Shown here: in pieces, positions 17,208-25,526 of the stretch
Numbering within the stretch: position 1 is the first letter of the stretch
Layout: each line of letters opens with the position of its first letter
DNA from: Micromonospora zamorensis
Lineage (GTDB): Bacteria; Actinomycetota; Actinomycetes; Mycobacteriales; Micromonosporaceae
NCBI RefSeq assembly: GCF_900090275.1
Contig: NZ_LT607755.1
Coordinates: 2,542,001-2,606,000, forward strand
Direction of reading: 5' to 3'
Length of the DNA: 64,000 nucleotides
Position numbers and translations under genes: made by a program
Notes under the pieces: model-generated
What the model was told of the DNA's origin: nothing
Database searches by the model: none
The model's input: the letters and a program-made list of their open reading frames with translations, nothing else

Positions 17208-18974
17208 GTGACTGCTACCGACGTCAGGGACTGGGACCCGGGCGACGGACGGCTTCCCACGCCGAGTACGACACGGTCCCCGGCGTGGTCCGCCGACGTC
17301 ACGCCCCGATCCACCGCCGCGCTGCCGCCGCTCGCCCCCGACCGGGATCCGGCCGCCCCCGACTGGTCCGAGGTCGTCGAGCACTTCCGGGAGGGCCTTG
17401 TCGTCTGCGACGCCGACGGCGTCGTACGACACGTCAGTCCGGTGGCCGAACGACTGCTGCCCGAGGTGACGCCCGGCGAGCTGCTCAGCGCGGCCGGTGT
17501 GCCCGGGCTGAGCGACGGCGACGCCGGTGGCTTCACCCATCACGGGCGCCGGCTCACCGCCCGCCAGGTGCCCCTCTCCGGTGCCCGCTGCTGCTGGTAC
17601 GTCGAGGACGTCACCGACAGCGTCAGCCGCGCCGACGCGCTGCTCGCCGAGCGGGCCCGCTCGGCGTTCCTGGCCGTGGTCGGTGACAAGCTCGGCAACC
17701 CACTGCACCCCGACCGGGCCGCTGCCGCGGTCGTCCGCCTCGCCGTGCCGACCCTGGCCGAGGTGGCCGTGCTCGTGCTCGCCCCCCGTGGCGGTCGCGC
17801 CCGCTGGTGGCGGGCCTCGCGCTCCGACGACGAGGCCCCGACGGTCGACAGCGGCGTGCTGGCCGGCGGGGACCTGCCGACCGCCATCGCCGACGGGCTG
17901 ACGGGGGCCGAGCCGCACGCGGTCGACTGGCTGGTCGAGCAGGCGGTCGACGCCGGCTGGCTGCCCGGGCTCGCCGGCACCGAGAGCGCCGCCCGGGTCG
18001 TCCCGCTGCCCGGCCGCGACGCGCCCGTCGGCGTGCTGCTGGTGGCCCGCCGCTCCACCCGCTGGTACGACGAGGCCGACGTCGAGCTGGCTCGCGCGTT
18101 CGCGGCCCGTGCCGGCGCGGCCCTGACCACCGCCCTGCTCTACCGCGACCAGGCGGAGGTGGCCGACACCCTCCAGGCCAGCCTGCTGCCGGTCGAGCCG
18201 GCCGAGGCCGCGGGCGTGCAGTGGGGCACCGCGTACCGGCCCGCCCAGGCGGGGCTGCGCATCGGCGGCGACTTCTACGGCTCGCACCGGCTCGCCGACG
18301 GGGGCTCGGTGTTCTTCCTCGGCGACGTGTCGGGCAAGGGCGTCGAGGCGGCCGTCTTCACCGGCCAGTTACGCCAGTGCCTACAGGCGTTGCACCGGTT
18401 GGAGTCGCACCCCGGGCGGTTGCTGCGGCTGCTCAACGACGCGCTGCTGGAAACCACCCAGGCGCACGGCCAGGGCCGCTTCGCCACGATGGTGCTCGGC
18501 GTGGCCCGCCCACAGCGCGACGGCGGCCTGACCCTCACCATGGCCGGCGGTGGGCACATGCCGCCGCTGGTGCTGCGCAACTCCGGTGAGGTGGAGTCGG
18601 TGCCGCTGAGCGGCATGCTGATCGGTGTGGTGCCCGACCCCCGCGTCGGTGAGGTGACCGTACGGCTCGCGCCGGGGGAGACCTGCCTGCTCTACAGCGA
18701 CGGGGTGACCGAGGCCCGGGGTGGCCGCCGCGGCGACGAGCAGTTCGGCACGGAACGCCTGGTCGCCGCCGTGACCGGCTGCCAACGGATGCCCGCGCCG
18801 GCCCTGGCCGAGCGGGTCGAGCAGGTCACCTGCGACTGGTTGGCGCACGGGGACCACGACGACATCGCGGTGCTGGCGCTGCGGGCGACCGGTCCGGGTG
18901 GTCGCGGGTCGCGGCACCTGCACTCGGTGCCCGCGCAGGCCGGTGCCGACCGACAGAGGGAGACCGACGCGTGA
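17208..18974 (+). CDS. PAS-GAF-SpoIIE (PP2C) serine phosphatase
   Basis: 588 residues. PAS-like part about 52-140 (FREGLVVCDADGVVRHVS), GAF-like part about 150-312, and an RsbU/SpoIIE phosphatase domain about 335-575 with GGDFYGS (353-359), GDVSGKGVEAA (372-382) and a C-terminal HDDIAVLALR. The domain order is that of RsbU-type phosphatases that dephosphorylate STAS proteins in response to a signal. GTG start with AAGGAG upstream. Its stop overlaps the B12-binding gene (GTGA), so the two are translationally coupled. Confidence 0.93.
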   Translation: MTATDVRDWDPGDGRLPTPSTTRSPAWSADVTPRSTAALPPLAPDRDPAAPDWSEVVEHFREGLVVCDADGVVRHVSPVAERLLPEVTPGELLSAAGVPGLSDGDAGGFTHHGRRLTARQVPLSGARCCWYVEDVTDSVSRADALLAERARSAFLAVVGDKLGNPLHPDRAAAAVVRLAVPTLAEVAVLVLAPRGGRARWWRASRSDDEAPTVDSGVLAGGDLPTAIADGLTGAEPHAVDWLVEQAVDAGWLPGLAGTESAARVVPLPGRDAPVGVLLVARRSTRWYDEADVELARAFAARAGAALTTALLYRDQAEVADTLQASLLPVEPAEAAGVQWGTAYRPAQAGLRIGGDFYGSHRLADGGSVFFLGDVSGKGVEAAVFTGQLRQCLQALHRLESHPGRLLRLLNDALLETTQAHGQGRFATMVLGVARPQRDGGLTLTMAGGGHMPPLVLRNSGEVESVPLSGMLIGVVPDPRVGEVTVRLAPGETCLLYSDGVTEARGGRRGDEQFGTERLVAAVTGCQRMPAPALAERVEQVTCDWLAHGDHDDIAVLALRATGPGGRGSRHLHSVPAQAGADRQRETDA

Positions 18975-20008
18975 CCGCTGCCACGACGGCCGCCGATCCG
19001 ACCGACGCGTACGCCGGCTATCTGGACTGCCTGGCCGACGCCGACGAGTACGCAGCGATCGACATGGCGATCGGCCTGCTCGATGCGGGCGTGCCGGCGG
19101 AGCGGGTGCTGCTCGACCTGGTCGCGCCCGCGCAGTCCGAGGTGGGCGAGCGCTGGGCGCGCAACGAGTGGAGCGTCGCCCAGGAGCACGCCGCCACGCA
19201 CATCAGCGAGCAGGTGGTGGCGGCGGTCGCCGCGCATGCCAACCCGCGCCCGACCGGCGGGCGGGTGGTGGTCGCCTGCATGGACGGCGAGTGGCACGCG
19301 CTGCCGCCCCGGCTGGTGGCCGAGGTGCTGCGGTTGCGTGGCTGGCAGGTGACCTTCCTGGGCGCCAGTGTCCCGGCTGCGCACCTCGTGTCGTACCTGC
19401 ACCGCTACGACGCCGACGCGGTCGCGTTGGCGTGCGCGTTGCCGATGCGGTTGCCGTACGCCCACCGGATGATCGAGGCCTGCCGTCGTTCCGACGTGCC
19501 GGTGGTGGTCGGTGGGCGTGGGTTCGGTGCGGACGGTCGGTGGGCGCGCCGGCTCGGTGTGGCCTGGGCGCCGAACGCGCCCGCGGCGGCCGAGCTGATC
19601 GCCGACGAGCGGGCGCTGCGCGGGGTGCCGCCGGCGCGGCTGGCCCACCTGGCCGACGACGAGTACGCGAGCCTGGTGCGGCGTCGTGGCGAGCTGATCG
19701 ACAGCGCGTTGGCCGACCTGCGGGAGCGGGTGCCGGCGACACGGGCCTACAGCCCCACCCAGTTGGACGCGACGGTGAGCGACCTGGGTCACATAGTGGA
19801 TTTCCTGGCCGCGGCGGTCTACGTCGACGACCCCTCGTTGTTCACCGAGTTCGTGGAGTGGCTGTCGGAGATCCTGCTGAGCCGTGGGGTGCCCGCCGGC
19901 GCCGTCGCCCAGCCTCTGGATCACTACGGCGTCGCGTTGCGTGACTTCCCCCGGGCGGTGCGTGTGCTGGCCCTGGGGCGCGCCGTGCTGCCCGCCGCCG
20001 ACCGCTGA
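18971..20008 (+). CDS. CarH/MerR-type cobalamin-binding protein, possible light sensor
   Basis: 345 residues. A helical cap domain carries W62-x9-E72-H73 (WARNEWSVAQEH), the W-x9-EH signature of adenosylcobalamin photoreceptors such as CarH. A Rossmann-like B12-binding domain follows (about 97-205) with E107-W-H109, where H109 is the expected cobalt ligand, in place of the usual DxHxxG. The C-terminal about 110 residues are helical and unassigned. It lacks a MerR DNA-binding domain, so it should work by protein contact, probably with the phosphatase it is coupled to. Confidence 0.85.
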   Translation: MTAATTAADPTDAYAGYLDCLADADEYAAIDMAIGLLDAGVPAERVLLDLVAPAQSEVGERWARNEWSVAQEHAATHISEQVVAAVAAHANPRPTGGRVVVACMDGEWHALPPRLVAEVLRLRGWQVTFLGASVPAAHLVSYLHRYDADAVALACALPMRLPYAHRMIEACRRSDVPVVVGGRGFGADGRWARRLGVAWAPNAPAAAELIADERALRGVPPARLAHLADDEYASLVRRRGELIDSALADLRERVPATRAYSPTQLDATVSDLGHIVDFLAAAVYVDDPSLFTEFVEWLSEILLSRGVPAGAVAQPLDHYGVALRDFPRAVRVLALGRAVLPAADR

Positions 20009-20059
20009 CGGACCCGTCGCCGGCTACCAGGGCCGGTCGGCGGACGAGCCGACACTGCG

Positions 20060-20065
20060 TATACT
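20060..20065 (+). promoter_or_regulatory. -10 box (TATACT) before the second STAS gene
   Basis: TATACT about 48 bases before GTG 20114, in the 105-base gap after the B12-binding gene. It suggests that the STAS and response-regulator genes also have their own promoter. Confidence 0.4.
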
Positions 20066-20113
20066 TGCCGCACTGCAAACGTCCCACCCCAGGGTGGAGC
20101 GAGGGGGAGAACG

Positions 20114-20461
20114 GTGACGTTCAGCGTCCGCCACGTCGAGCGCGACGGCGGTGTTGCCTGTCTGCGCCTCACGGGCGAGCTGGACCTGAGCACCGCTCCC
20201 GAGCTGAGTGCCGCGATCGACCGGCTCTCCGCCGCTGGCGAGACCCGGGTGCTGCTCGACCTCACCGACCTCACGTTCTGCGACTCCACCGGGATGGCCG
20301 TGTTCGTCCGCGGCGACAACCGGGCGGCGGCCGAAGGCGGTTGGCTGCGGCTCACCGGCGCCAGTGGCCGGGTCGAGCGGGTGCTGCGGGTCACCGGCCT
20401 GGCCGACGTGCTGCGGTACGAACCGGAGGCGGTCGACCCCGCGTCGCGCAGTGCCTCCTGA
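20114..20461 (+). CDS. STAS domain anti-sigma factor antagonist
   Basis: 115 residues. Target site in LTFCDSTGMAVFV, so the phosphorylated residue would be Ser or Thr in DST. It has a single domain and no extra sensing part. GTG start preceded by GAGGGGGAGAACG. It follows the B12-binding protein and precedes a response regulator, so the cluster joins partner switching with a phosphorelay receiver. Confidence 0.92.
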   Translation: MTFSVRHVERDGGVACLRLTGELDLSTAPELSAAIDRLSAAGETRVLLDLTDLTFCDSTGMAVFVRGDNRAAAEGGWLRLTGASGRVERVLRVTGLADVLRYEPEAVDPASRSAS

Positions 20462-20528
20462 TGGGCTACATTTCCCCGCCAGCGCGGTGACCGTCCGGTC
20501 CCGTCCCGCCGACCCGAAGCAGGTAGTG

Positions 20529-20975
20529 ATGGGCGCAGACAGCGCGCAGCCGGTACGCATCCTGGTGGTCGACGACGACCCGGGCGACGTGCTGATGATC
20601 GAGGAGGCGTTGGCGGATTCCGACGTCGACAAGGTCATCGACGTGGTCAGCGACGGCGAGGAGGCGATGGAGTTTCTCCGCGCCGAGGGCCGGCACGAGC
20701 ACGCCCGCCGCCCGGACGTGATCCTGCTCGACCTGAACATGCCGCGGATGGACGGTCGGCAGGTGCTGGGCGCGGTGAAGCAGGACGAGGATCTGCGGAC
20801 CATCCCGATCGTCGTGCTGACGACCTCCAACGCCGACACCGACATCGTCGGCAGCTACACGCTGCAGGCCAACGCGTACGTCACCAAGCCGATCGACCTG
20901 GACGACTTCAACGACGTGGTCCGCCGCATCGACGAGTTCTTCGGCCGGGTTGTGGTGCTGCCCAAGCGCGTCTGA
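20529..20975 (+). CDS. Single-domain response regulator (Rcp1/CheY-like)
   Basis: 148 residues, receiver domain only. Acidic pocket VVDDDPGDV, phospho-acceptor Asp in DVILLDLNMPRMDG, and KPIDLDDF at the C-terminus. The extended acidic start and the LTTSNADTDI segment match Rcp1-type receivers that partner phytochrome-like kinases. ATG 20529 is 67 bases after the STAS gene. No cognate kinase is in the cluster. Confidence 0.9.
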   Translation: MGADSAQPVRILVVDDDPGDVLMIEEALADSDVDKVIDVVSDGEEAMEFLRAEGRHEHARRPDVILLDLNMPRMDGRQVLGAVKQDEDLRTIPIVVLTTSNADTDIVGSYTLQANAYVTKPIDLDDFNDVVRRIDEFFGRVVVLPKRV

Positions 20976-21020
20976 CGCGGGCCCCGCCGCGCACGCATGC
21001 TGAACATTTTTCCCGAACCC

Positions 21021-21047
21021 CCTCGGCCGTCGCCCTCTGGGCCGAGG
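21021..21047 (+). terminator. 8-bp hairpin after the response regulator
   Basis: CCTCGGCC (21021-21028) pairs with GGCCGAGG (21040-21047), 45 bases after the stop of the response regulator. It could also lie in the leader of the DivIVA-like gene that starts at 21091. Confidence 0.5.
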
Positions 21048-21090
21048 ATCCAGGTGGGGAAGTAACAGCAGCTGCCTGGGGGGCGACAGT

Positions 21091-21612
21091 ATGAGGTTCT
21101 CCGTCGTTGAGACCGGCTACGACCAGCGGCAGGTGGATTCCTGCCTGGACGAACTGGGGATCCGGTTGTCCCGGCTGGCGGCGCGGGCGCAGGGTGCCGC
21201 CGGAGCGACCCGGGAGTGGGACGAGATCCGCGAGGAGGCCACCTGGCTCAGCGGGCTCCTGCAGAGGCTTGACCTCGGTGACACCTCCGCCGGCCGGCAC
21301 GCCGGTGACGGCACCCGGCGTGAGGCAGCCGACCTTCGGGCCCAGGCCCGTGCCGAGCTGGCCGAGGCCCGCGAGGAGGCACGGCAGGTGCGGGAGCGGG
21401 CGTACGCGGACGCCGTGCAGGCCCGACGGGACTTCGAGGCGGCGCTGTACGTCCGCCGGCGACGTGAGGCTCGGGTGGACGAGATCCTCAGCCAGGTGAC
21501 GGAGGACCAGGTGCCCGCCGACACCCCGACCGCGGCTGCCGGCGTGCCGGGAAGTCGGGTGGGAGTCGGCGGGCAGGACGCGGGCGCGGAGCAGCCGCCT
21601 GGCCGTCGCTGA
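21091..21612 (+). CDS. DivIVA-like coiled-coil protein
   Basis: 173 residues. N-terminal FSVVETGYDQRQVDSCLDEL is the DivIVA-type start (GYDxxQVD). It is followed by a long Ala/Glu/Arg coiled coil (about 75-145) and a disordered Gly/Pro tail. DivIVA proteins mark cell poles or curved membrane in actinomycetes; this short one is a relative, not the main Wag31-type protein. GTATGAGG start with GGGG upstream. Confidence 0.8.
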   Translation: MRFSVVETGYDQRQVDSCLDELGIRLSRLAARAQGAAGATREWDEIREEATWLSGLLQRLDLGDTSAGRHAGDGTRREAADLRAQARAELAEAREEARQVRERAYADAVQARRDFEAALYVRRRREARVDEILSQVTEDQVPADTPTAAAGVPGSRVGVGGQDAGAEQPPGRR

Positions 21613-21642
21613 CGCCGGAAGGCCGTTGCGTGGGTGCCCGGC

Positions 21643-22494
21643 TCAGGCGGTGAGCGCCGCCACGACGGTGGTCGCCCGGTCCTCGTGCTGCGCGTACGCG
21701 TCGGGGTAGGCGGAGATCTGCACGGACTGGGCGGCGTAGGTGATGCTCATGTCCTGCCAGCCGGGGATCTCGTTGAGCGCGGTGTAGAAGGCCCGTGCGG
21801 CGTACGACGGGCGCATCAGCTCGGCCACCGTGCCCCAGCCGCTGCTGGGTCGCTGCTGGAACAGCCCGACCGAGTCGTGGTCGGAGCCACTGCCCTGGTT
21901 CGGGTAGTTCGCCGACTCCGGCAGGACGTCGCTGGCCAGGTTGTAGAGGTTGCTCTCCTGCATCGCGGTGGCCAGTGCCACCACCAGGGCGCGGCGCGGC
22001 ATCTTCATGTCCAGGCCGACGTCCACGATGATCTTCGCGTTGTCCATCTGTGCCTGGTCGAGGCCGGCGACCGGTCGGGGTCGGCGGGGCTTGACCGGCT
22101 TCTTGGGCGCCTTGCGGACGACGGTGGGGCGCGGGGTGGGCGACGCCGCCGTCGGGCTGGGCAGGACCCGCGCGGGGGCGAGGTCGCGGTCCAGCGACCG
22201 GGAGGCGCGCTCGTCGGCGATGGCGGCACGGTCGGCCACGGCCTCGGCGAGCGGCTCCACAGTGCGGGGCGCGTCGTCGCTGCCCCGGGCGGTGGCCACC
22301 GCGACGAGGCCGAGACAGCAGGTGACACCGGTGGCCAGGGCCACCCGCACCGGGGTCGAGCCCAGCAGGGTGCGCCGGGGCGGTTCGGGGACGCGGTGAC
22401 GGCCGATCGTCCGTTCGGTTGATGCGGCGTCGCCCGGTTGGGTGGTCGGGCGCGCGTCGGTCAGCTTCTGGTCGGAGGGGTCGTCGGGATGCAC
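21643..22494 (-). CDS. Membrane-anchored lysozyme-like protein
   Basis: 283 residues. A cytosolic tail of about 47 residues, one membrane segment (about 48-68), a Pro/Lys-rich linker (about 108-142), and an outer domain with ALATAMQESNLYNLA (E180 as probable catalytic Glu) and DSVGLFQQRPSSGWGT. The pattern fits a transglycosylase-like cell-wall hydrolase. Its C-terminus is nearly identical to the partial protein at 1-131. It converges with the DivIVA-like gene at 21612. Confidence 0.8.
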   Translation of the reverse strand: MHPDDPSDQKLTDARPTTQPGDAASTERTIGRHRVPEPPRRTLLGSTPVRVALATGVTCCLGLVAVATARGSDDAPRTVEPLAEAVADRAAIADERASRSLDRDLAPARVLPSPTAASPTPRPTVVRKAPKKPVKPRRPRPVAGLDQAQMDNAKIIVDVGLDMKMPRRALVVALATAMQESNLYNLASDVLPESANYPNQGSGSDHDSVGLFQQRPSSGWGTVAELMRPSYAARAFYTALNEIPGWQDMSITYAAQSVQISAYPDAYAQHEDRATTVVAALTA

Positions 22495-22789
22495 CTGACG
22501 AGGCTAAAGACCCAATTGCTCGATATCGCCTGCCCGTACAGTGGCCTGCGCCACAGTTTGTCCCGATCTTGGGGATTTCCGGGGGCGAAGGTGCAGCAAG
22601 AGCGATCAACCTCGTGGATCGGGCCAGACGGGTATTACCGATTTGCTGGGCTAATGCGACCACGCCACCGCGATTGGCGTCCCGCATGAGACCGCGCGAC
22701 AGGCTCAGCCGAACGGTCGGTGCCAGTTCCCTCGAACGGTCCGCAGCGCCTCGCCCGCCTGCCCATCGGGAGCCGTCGTCACCCGGATC

Positions 22790-23215
22790 TCAGTGTCGAC
22801 CGTTCTCCGCCGGCGTGACGGTCAGCCGGTGCCTGCTGGTGTCGCCGCTGGAGAACGGCCAGAGCCGGTCGGCGTACTCGACAAGGTCGGCCAGTTGATC
22901 CCGACTCAGGCCGGCGGACGAGATCTCCGCGTGCACGTCGGCCCGGTACCGGCCGTCGTCGTCGCGCCCCAGCTTCGCCTCCGCCCGGACCTGGACGGTG
23001 TGCGCCTCGTCGGTGATCTCCCCGGCCACCTCCACGGCCGCGTGGTGCAGGCAGGAGGCGAAGGCCGCGGCCAGCAACTGTTCCGGGGTCAACCCGGTGC
23101 AGTGCGGCGCCAGCGGCGAAGCCAGCGCGGTGGAGAGCCCGCCATCGTCGGTGCGTACGTGACCGCCCTCGGCGGTCGCTGTGGCCTCACGCAGCCAGGA
23201 ACTCTTTTCCGGCAT
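22790..23215 (-). CDS. OsmC/Ohr-like protein lacking the second cysteine
   Basis: 141 residues. OsmC fold with LTPEQLLAAAFASCLHHAAVEVA, where Cys in FASCL is the peroxidatic residue. The second cysteine of Ohr proteins (in CPYS near the C-terminus) is replaced: ADRLWPFSSGD. A one-Cys mechanism or a binding role is therefore more likely than classical Ohr activity. A further Cys sits in HCTGLTPEQ. Start at 23215 has GGGAG eight bases upstream. Confidence 0.85.
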   Translation of the reverse strand: MPEKSSWLREATATAEGGHVRTDDGGLSTALASPLAPHCTGLTPEQLLAAAFASCLHHAAVEVAGEITDEAHTVQVRAEAKLGRDDDGRYRADVHAEISSAGLSRDQLADLVEYADRLWPFSSGDTSRHRLTVTPAENGRH

Positions 23216-23288
23216 CGCGTTTCTCCCGTCGCTCACCGGCTCGGCTACCCGGCCACCTCCCGGCGAAACGCCGGAGGCCCTACCGGCA

Positions 23289-24236
23289 TCAGCGCCCGGC
23301 GCTGCGGTAGGACTCGTCGAACACCGCCACCGCCTCGGTGGGCTCCGCTGCGGCCCGTTCGGTCCACGGTGAGGTCGGAGCCGCGTGGCGGGCCGTCGGG
23401 GTCATCATCGGCACGTACACCCGGGCGTCCACCGCCTCGGCCAGCAGCAGCGCCGCGACCAGGCTGGTGGGACGCTGCCCGGGCTCGTCGGCAAGGCAGG
23501 AGTGGCACAACTCCACCACCTCCGGCGGGAGCCCGTCGATCTCGGGCAGCGGCTCCGGTGGCTGACGTCGGCGTACGCCGAGCAGTTCGCTGGCGGTGAC
23601 CGCGTCGTACGGCAGGCGGGCGGTGAGGCTGTAGTAGAGCAGCACTCCGAGGGCGTACATGTCGGCTGCCGGGGTGGCCGGCTCCCCGTCCAGCTGCTCG
23701 GGCGCCAGGTACGCCGGGGTGCCCAGCACGACTCCGGTCGGCAGCGGGTCCGGTGCGCCGGCCGGGATGGCGATGCCGAAGTCGAGCACCTTCACCCCCG
23801 CCGGGGTGAGCATGACGTTGGCCGGTTTGACGTCGCGGTGCACGATGCCCTCCGCGTGCGCGGCGGCCAGCGCTGCGGCGACCTCCGCGCAGACCCGCAC
23901 CGAGATCCGCCAGTCCAGCGGCCCGGCCCGCAGGTGCGCGGCGAGCGTCTCACCCTCGGCCAGCTCCATCACGATGTAGGGCACCGGCCGGCCGGGCCAG
24001 GTCGACGAGGTGCCGAAGTCGTGCACGCTCGCCACGTTCGGGTGCACCAGGCGGGCGGCCGACCGGGCCTCCGCGCGGATCCGTTCCACCGGGCCGTCCT
24101 GGTCGCCCGGGCCGGGCAGGATGAGCTTCACCGCGACCGACCGGTCGAGCACCTGGTCGTGTGCCCGCCACACCTCGGACATCCCACCCACGCCGATGCG
24201 CTCCTCGAGCTGATACCGCCCGTCCAGCGTGCGCAT
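23289..24236 (-). CDS. Soluble serine/threonine protein kinase
   Basis: 315 residues. Gly-rich loop IGVGGMSEVW, VAVKLIL lysine, catalytic HRDVKPANVM, DFGIA and PAYLAPEQLDG. The kinase domain fills about residues 1-265, followed by a Thr/Ala-rich tail. No membrane segment or PASTA domains, so it is a cytosolic short form rather than a PknB-type receptor. ATG 24236 has GAGGAG upstream. Confidence 0.92.
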   Translation of the reverse strand: MRTLDGRYQLEERIGVGGMSEVWRAHDQVLDRSVAVKLILPGPGDQDGPVERIRAEARSAARLVHPNVASVHDFGTSSTWPGRPVPYIVMELAEGETLAAHLRAGPLDWRISVRVCAEVAAALAAAHAEGIVHRDVKPANVMLTPAGVKVLDFGIAIPAGAPDPLPTGVVLGTPAYLAPEQLDGEPATPAADMYALGVLLYYSLTARLPYDAVTASELLGVRRRQPPEPLPEIDGLPPEVVELCHSCLADEPGQRPTSLVAALLLAEAVDARVYVPMMTPTARHAAPTSPWTERAAAEPTEAVAVFDESYRSAGR

Positions 24237-24435
24237 CGATCACTCCTCGTCCCCGCCCCGCCGACGACGGGTGCACCGGACGCGGTACCCGGGCTCCGAG
24301 CTGGGCAAACCGCAGCGGCATTCCGGGCGACCCCCGCGCGCAGCGCGCTGCGCCGACGGCGGTGGGTGCGGTAGCTTGCGAGCCAGAGCCGGTGTCACCG
24401 ATTGTGCCGGCACGGTCACCCGAGAGGGCGCTGCG

Positions 24436-24666
24436 ATGAGCGAGGTCACCGTACGCTTCGTCGGCGGGCCCGCGGACGGTCTGGTCCGGTTGCTGCCGGC
24501 CGGGTCGGACGGCGCCCCACCACCACGTTGGATCATGCGGCACCCGGACGGCACCGGTCCGGTCCAGCCCGGTCCCGACCACCTCTACGAACGCGACCGG
24601 CCCGACGACGCGGGTGGCTGGAGCATGCGCTTCGTGCGCACCGACGCGTACGGGGTGTCCGAGTGA
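24436..24666 (+). CDS. Small hypothetical protein
   Basis: 76 residues, MSEVTVRFVGGPADGLVRLL followed by a Pro/Asp-rich middle and GGWSMRFVRTDAYGVSE. The GGPADG(x)xR start is seen in small actinomycete proteins of unknown function. No membrane segment. It is divergent from the kinase (199-base spacer) and followed by the response regulator. Confidence 0.65.
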   Translation: MSEVTVRFVGGPADGLVRLLPAGSDGAPPPRWIMRHPDGTGPVQPGPDHLYERDRPDDAGGWSMRFVRTDAYGVSE

Positions 24667-24770
24667 CCACGAGGCGGGGCTGACCGGTGGCGACGCCGGC
24701 GTCCCGTCGGCCCGGCCGCACAGCTGGGGCACAGCCTCCGCAGGGGCGCGGCACAGGCGTCGCGGCCACG

Positions 24771-25526
24771 ATGGCGGACATGGTCATGAACGGGCAGGGC
24801 GCGCCGAGCCGGATCGAGCTGCGCCGCCCCGACGGTGAACCCGTCCGGGTGCTGGTGGTCGACGACGAACCCACCCTCACCGACCTGCTGTCGATGGCGC
24901 TGCGCTACGAGGGCTGGCAGGTCCGCAGCGCCGGCAACGGCATGGCGGCGTTGAGCGCCGCCCGGCAGTTCCAGCCGGACGCCGTGGTGCTCGACGTGAT
25001 GCTGCCCGACCTGGACGGCTTCCAGGTGCTGCGCCGGCTGCGCGAGCACGCCCCCACAGTGCCGGTGCTCTTCCTGACCGCCCGCGACGCGGTGGAGGAA
25101 CGCATCGCCGGGTTGACCGTCGGCGGCGACGACTACGTCACCAAGCCGTTCAGCCTGGAGGAGGTGATCGCCCGGCTTCGTGCACTGCTGCGCCGCTCCG
25201 GCTTCGCGGTCGCCACCCGCGAGGACGCCGTTCTCACCGTCGGCGACCTCAGCCTCGACGAGGACAGCCACGAGGTGCGCCGGGACGGTCAACTGATCAC
25301 CCTCACCGCGACGGAGTTCGAGCTGCTGCGCTATCTGATGCGCAACCCCCGCCGGGTGCTCAGCAAGGCGCAGATCCTCGACCGGGTGTGGAACTACGAC
25401 TTCGGCGGCCAGGCCAACGTGGTGGAGCTGTACATCTCGTACCTCCGCAAGAAGATCGACGCCGGCCGTGCACCGATGATCCACACCCTGCGCGGCGCGG
25501 GCTATGTCCTCAAACCCGCCGAGTAG
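24771..25526 (+). CDS. OmpR-family response regulator
   Basis: 251 residues. Receiver domain (VVDDEPTLTD; DAVVLDVMLPDLDGF with the phospho-Asp; KPFSLEE) and an OmpR winged helix (TLTATEFELLRYLMRNPRRV ... DRVWNYDFGGQANVVELYI). Start at ATG 24771 or a few codons later (24780, 24786); a GTG at 24687 is in frame. Its end overlaps the histidine kinase by 23 bases, so the pair is one unit. Confidence 0.92.
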   Translation: MADMVMNGQGAPSRIELRRPDGEPVRVLVVDDEPTLTDLLSMALRYEGWQVRSAGNGMAALSAARQFQPDAVVLDVMLPDLDGFQVLRRLREHAPTVPVLFLTARDAVEERIAGLTVGGDDYVTKPFSLEEVIARLRALLRRSGFAVATREDAVLTVGDLSLDEDSHEVRRDGQLITLTATEFELLRYLMRNPRRVLSKAQILDRVWNYDFGGQANVVELYISYLRKKIDAGRAPMIHTLRGAGYVLKPAE

